A stretch of 36,291 nucleotides of DNA from Streptomyces sp. BV286 (GTDB lineage Bacteria > Actinomycetota > Actinomycetes > Streptomycetales > Streptomycetaceae), in NCBI RefSeq assembly GCF_019090165.1, contig NZ_JAHRIB010000073.1, forward strand, positions 1 to 36,291. The letters run 5' to 3'. The position numbers were made by a program, and so were the translations under genes. Shown piece after piece: positions 33,730 to 36,291 of the stretch. Position 1 is the stretch's first letter; each line of letters starts with the position of its first letter. The notes under the pieces are model-generated. The model saw nothing but the letters and a program-made list of their open reading frames with translations. It had not been told where the DNA came from and did no database searches.

Positions 33730-35322
33730 ATGACCGTTTTGGACGAGACCGAATCCTCGGCCGGTGAACCCGCGGACGCCCGTGGGCGTGTGGCCGAGCT
33801 GCAGGCGATCCGTGCGGAGGCTCTTCGCGGCCCCAGCGACAAGGCGACCGCGGCACAGCACGCCAAGGGCAAGCTGACCTCCCGGGAGCGGATCGAGCTC
33901 CTGCTGGACGACGGCTCGTTCAACGAGGTCGAGCAGTTGCGGCGGCACCGGGCCACCGGCTTCGGCCTGGAGACCAAGAAGCCGTACACCGACGGTGTCA
34001 TCACCGGGTGGGGCACGGTCGAGGGCCGCACGGTCTTCGTGTACGCGCACGACTTCCGCATCTTCGGCGGCGCGCTGGGCGAGGCCCACGCCACGAAGAT
34101 CCACAAGATCATGGACATGGCCATCGCGGCCGGAGCGCCGCTGGTCTCGCTGAACGACGGCGCGGGCGCCCGCATCCAGGAGGGCGTCAGCGCGCTCGCC
34201 GGCTACGGCGGCATCTTCCAGCGCAACACCCGCGCCTCGGGCGTCATCCCGCAGATCTCGGTCATGCTCGGCCCCTGCGCGGGCGGCGCGGCCTACAGCC
34301 CCGCCCTCACGGACTTCGTGTTCATGGTCCGCGAGACCTCGCAGATGTTCATCACCGGCCCGGACGTCGTGAAGGCGGTCACGGGCGAGGAGATCACGCA
34401 GAACGGCCTGGGCGGCGCGGACGTCCACGCCGAGACGAGCGGCGTCGCGCACTTCGCGTACGACGACGAGGAGACCTGCATCGCGGAGGTCCGCTACCTC
34501 CTGACGATGCTCCCGCAGAACAACCGCGAGAACCCTCCGGCCGCTCAGTCCGAGGACGCGCCCGACCGCCGCTCCGACGTGCTGCTGGACCTGGTGCCGG
34601 CGGACGGCAGCCGGCCGTACGACATGACCAGGGTCATCGAGGAACTCGTCGACGACGGCGACTTCCTGGAGGTCCACGAGCGCTGGGCCCGCAACATCAT
34701 CTGTGCCCTGGCCCGGCTCGACGGCCAGGTGGTGGGCATCGTCGCCAACCAGCCGCAGGCCCTCGCGGGCGTCCTGGACATCGAGGCGTCGGAGAAAGCT
34801 GCGCGTTTCGTCCAGATGTGCGACGCTTTTAACATCCCGATCATCACGCTGCTGGACGTCCCGGGCTTCCTGCCCGGTGTCGACCAGGAGCACGGCGGGA
34901 TCATCCGCCACGGCGCGAAGCTGCTGTACGCCTACTGCAACGCGACCGTGCCGCGGATCTCGCTGATCCTCCGCAAGGCCTACGGAGGCGCGTACATCGT
35001 CATGGACAGCCAGTCCATCGGCGCGGACCTCACCTACGCATGGCCGACGAACGAGATCGCCGTGATGGGCGCGGAAGGCGCGGCGAACGTCATCTTCCGC
35101 CGTCAGATCGCCGACGCGGAGGACCCCGAGGCCATGCGCGTACGCATGGTCAAGGAGTACAAGGCCGAGCTGATGCACCCCTACTACGCGGCCGAGCGCG
35201 GCCTGGTCGACGACGTCATCGACCCGGCGGAGACCCGCGAGATCCTCATCCGCTCGCTCGCCATGCTCCGTACCAAGCACGCGGACCTGCCCTCCCGCAA
35301 GCACGGCAACCCGCCGCAGTAG
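33730..35322 (+). CDS. accB: Acyl-CoA carboxylase beta (carboxyltransferase) subunit AccB
   Basis: It transfers carboxyl from biotin to acetyl-, propionyl- or butyryl-CoA, making malonyl-, methylmalonyl- or ethylmalonyl-CoA for fatty acids and polyketides. The 530-residue protein has the usual crotonase-type double domain: GKLTSRERIELLLDDGSF, NDGAGARIQEGV, GPCAGGAAYSPAL, LLDVPGFLPGVDQEHGG and TNEIAVMGAEGAANVIF. In AYGGAYIVMD the residue at 423 is Ile, as in S. coelicolor AccB (Ile420). PccB has Asp there, and that position decides acyl-CoA choice, so broad AccB-type specificity is expected. AAGG lies before the ATG. accE follows 60 bases later. The symbol follows Streptomyces usage, not biotin carrier accB. 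Confidence 0.95.
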   Translation: MTVLDETESSAGEPADARGRVAELQAIRAEALRGPSDKATAAQHAKGKLTSRERIELLLDDGSFNEVEQLRRHRATGFGLETKKPYTDGVITGWGTVEGRTVFVYAHDFRIFGGALGEAHATKIHKIMDMAIAAGAPLVSLNDGAGARIQEGVSALAGYGGIFQRNTRASGVIPQISVMLGPCAGGAAYSPALTDFVFMVRETSQMFITGPDVVKAVTGEEITQNGLGGADVHAETSGVAHFAYDDEETCIAEVRYLLTMLPQNNRENPPAAQSEDAPDRRSDVLLDLVPADGSRPYDMTRVIEELVDDGDFLEVHERWARNIICALARLDGQVVGIVANQPQALAGVLDIEASEKAARFVQMCDAFNIPIITLLDVPGFLPGVDQEHGGIIRHGAKLLYAYCNATVPRISLILRKAYGGAYIVMDSQSIGADLTYAWPTNEIAVMGAEGAANVIFRRQIADAEDPEAMRVRMVKEYKAELMHPYYAAERGLVDDVIDPAETREILIRSLAMLRTKHADLPSRKHGNPPQ

Positions 35323-35382
35323 TAACCCGCCTGACCCGTCGCGGCAACCCCGCGGACCTCTCTCTCACGGAGACTGACACCC

Positions 35383-35574
35383 ATGGACATTCCTGATATC
35401 CGCGTCGAGAAGGGCCACGCCGAGCCCGAGGAGGTCGCCGCTGTGACGGCGATCCTGCTGGCTCGCGCCGCCTCCGCCCCGGCTGACGCCCCCGCCCACC
35501 GGGGCCGCGCGAAGGCCGGCTGGCGCCGCCTCGAGCGCGAGCCCGGCTTCCGGGCGCCCCACAGCTGGCGCTGA
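35383..35574 (+). CDS. accE: Acyl-CoA carboxylase epsilon subunit
   Basis: The 63-residue protein MDIPDIRVEKGHAEPEEVAAVTAILLARAA... ends in WRRLEREPGFRAPHSWR, the layout of the small epsilon subunits that stabilise actinobacterial acyl-CoA carboxylase complexes. The helix around VAAVTAILLAR binds the beta subunit. CGGAG lies before the ATG. It forms an operon with accB; a strong terminator follows at once. Confidence 0.93.
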   Translation: MDIPDIRVEKGHAEPEEVAAVTAILLARAASAPADAPAHRGRAKAGWRRLEREPGFRAPHSWR

Positions 35575-35580
35575 GCCTCA

Positions 35581-35616
35581 CCAAAGGGCTCCCTCTGCGA
35601 AGAGGGAGCCCTTTGG
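35581..35616 (+). terminator. accBE terminator
   Basis: A perfect 16-pair stem, CCAAAGGGCTCCCTCT with AGAGGGAGCCCTTTGG, loop GCGA, starts six bases after the accE stop. Confidence 0.92.
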
Positions 35617-35662
35617 CATGCCTGCGGGCGCCAGTGGGGCGTGGGGGCCTTCTTCGGCCGCG

Positions 35663-35839
35663 GGTCCGTCGTGGCCGGTCGCGCAGTTCCCCGCGCCCCT
35701 GAAGGCGGGGCTCTTGTCTTTGAGGGGCGCGGGGAACGGCGCGAGCAACCACGACGGACCCGCACTCGACACGGGGCTCTTGTCTTTCAGGGGCGCGGGG
35801 AACTGCGCGAGCAACCACGACGGGACCCGCACTCGACGA
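35663..35839. repeat. Tandem 66-bp intergenic repeat with inverted arm
   Basis: Two direct copies of about 66 bases, 35707-35772 and 35773-35839, begin GGGGCTCTTGTCTTT, continue AGGGGCGCGGGGAAC and end CCCGCACTCGAC. They differ at only three or four positions. Upstream, 35663-35706 holds the same core in inverted form (GTTCCCCGCGCCCCT), so a long stem can form with either copy. The GGGGCGCGGGGAACTGCGCGA core is, from memory, a common Streptomyces intergenic repeat. No ORF lies here. Confidence 0.85.
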
Positions 35840-35871
35840 CGACTCGACGCACGACGGTGCCGAGCACACGA

Positions 35872-35906
35872 CGAAGGGGGCCCTCTGCCAAAGAGGGCCC
35901 CCTTCG
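35872..35906 (-). terminator. Terminator of the CvnD-like gene
   Basis: CGAAGGGGGCCCTCT (35872-35886) and AGAGGGCCCCCTTCG (35892-35906) form a perfect 15-pair stem with a five-base loop, 20 bases from the stop of the minus-strand gene. Confidence 0.9.
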
Positions 35907-35926
35907 TACGGCTGAAGCGCCGCGGG

Positions 35927-36291
35927 CTACCGCAGGCGCGCCATCAGCGCGTGCTCCACGAGCGTGATGAGCGCCGACTTGGCGTCGGCCCGGTGCCGCG
36001 CGTCCGTCGTGATGATCGGGGTGTCGGGGCCGATCTGGAGCGCCTCCCGGACCTCGTCCGGGTTGTACGGCTGGCTGCCGTCGAAGCCGTTGAGGGCGAT
36101 GACGAACGGCAGGCCGCTGTTCTCGAAGTAGTCGACCGCGGGGAAGCAGTCGGCGAGACGCCGGGTGTCGACCAGGACGATCGCGCCGATCGCGCCGCGC
36201 ACCAGGTCGTCCCACATGAACCAGAAGCGGTCCTGGCCGGGGGTGCCGAACAGGTACAGGATCAGGTCCTGGTCCAGGGTGATACGGCCGA
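35927..36291 (-). CDS. Conservon-type (CvnD-like) small GTPase, C-terminal part
   Basis: The frame enters from the window edge and gives the last 120 or so residues of a Ras-like GTP-binding protein. It holds the switch II region FGTPGQDRFWFMW, the strand GAIVLVDTRRLAD, and VIALNGFDG in the position of the NKxD base-recognition motif. The P-loop lies outside the window. In Streptomyces such proteins end four-gene conservons (sensor kinase-like, roadblock, DUF742, GTPase) and act at the membrane as a eukaryote-like G-protein relay. The other three genes should lie beyond 36291. Confidence 0.88.
   Translation of the reverse strand, partial: GRITLDQDLILYLFGTPGQDRFWFMWDDLVRGAIGAIVLVDTRRLADCFPAVDYFENSGLPFVIALNGFDGSQPYNPDEVREALQIGPDTPIITTDARHRADAKSALITLVEHALMARLR

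Noticed and set aside
33585..33767. A 60-codon frame between the lyase gene and accB
   Set aside because: It overlaps the hairpin and the accB start in another frame, has no ribosome binding site and shows no family feature.
34008..34832. Long Arg/Gly/His-rich plus-strand frame inside accB
   Set aside because: It is an alternative frame of accB with the composition typical of shadow frames in high-GC DNA.

Overview
This window is high-GC actinobacterial chromosome, almost certainly Streptomyces. Codons end mostly in G or C, several genes start with GTG or TTG, and many intergenic gaps hold GC-rich hairpins. From memory, the order proline dehydrogenase - pruA - leuB - ilvE - cimA - accB - accE - CvnD GTPase follows the SCO5519 to SCO5537 core region of S. 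coelicolor. The backbone is therefore core chromosome with accessory genes placed between the conserved ones.

Layout: (1) 1-3630, proline catabolism: part of a PucR-like regulator, divergent from proline dehydrogenase and P5C dehydrogenase. (2) 3801-5714, a secreted GH97 glycosidase with a candidate operator array. (3) 5750-6331, a structured leader with a short upstream ORF and a hairpin over the ribosome binding site, ahead of a 42-residue protein. (4) 6394-7998, a Tat-exported lipoprotein phosphatase. (5) 8152-14580, branched-chain amino acid genes leuB, ilvE and cimA, the last behind a classical attenuator with two adjacent rare Ile codons. Two poorly characterised genes, a Cys-rich protein and a secreted beta-propeller, lie between ilvE and cimA. 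(6) 14870-20361, exported or membrane proteins: a CBM/Calx-beta/GH3 beta-glucosidase, a Gly-rich-tailed membrane protein and a trypsin of the S. griseus type. (7) 20521-26269, a two-component system divergent from an ABC exporter whose first permease carries a large extracellular domain. (8) 26376-28786, a three-gene drug-efflux operon (MFS pump, a gene broken by an in-frame stop, a GNAT acetyltransferase) with a leader peptide and an upstream 17-bp tandem repeat array. (9) 28872-30952, a small membrane protein, a YdeI-like protein behind a perfect operator, and a YceI protein. (10) 31212-33575, an exported PL8 polysaccharide lyase. (11) 33730-36291, acyl-CoA carboxylase accB/accE, a tandem intergenic repeat, and the end of a conservon-type GTPase.

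Metabolic links: leuB, ilvE and cimA serve Leu/Ile/Val synthesis, accB/accE feed malonyl- or methylmalonyl-CoA into lipids and polyketides, and the secreted hydrolases scavenge polymers. The most unusual content is regulatory. There are three leaders with short ORFs (6075, 12708 and 28648 on the minus strand), several perfect palindromes placed on promoters, and one interrupted gene. I see no insertion sequence, phage, CRISPR array, tRNA or rRNA. All family calls come from reading motifs; no database search was run.
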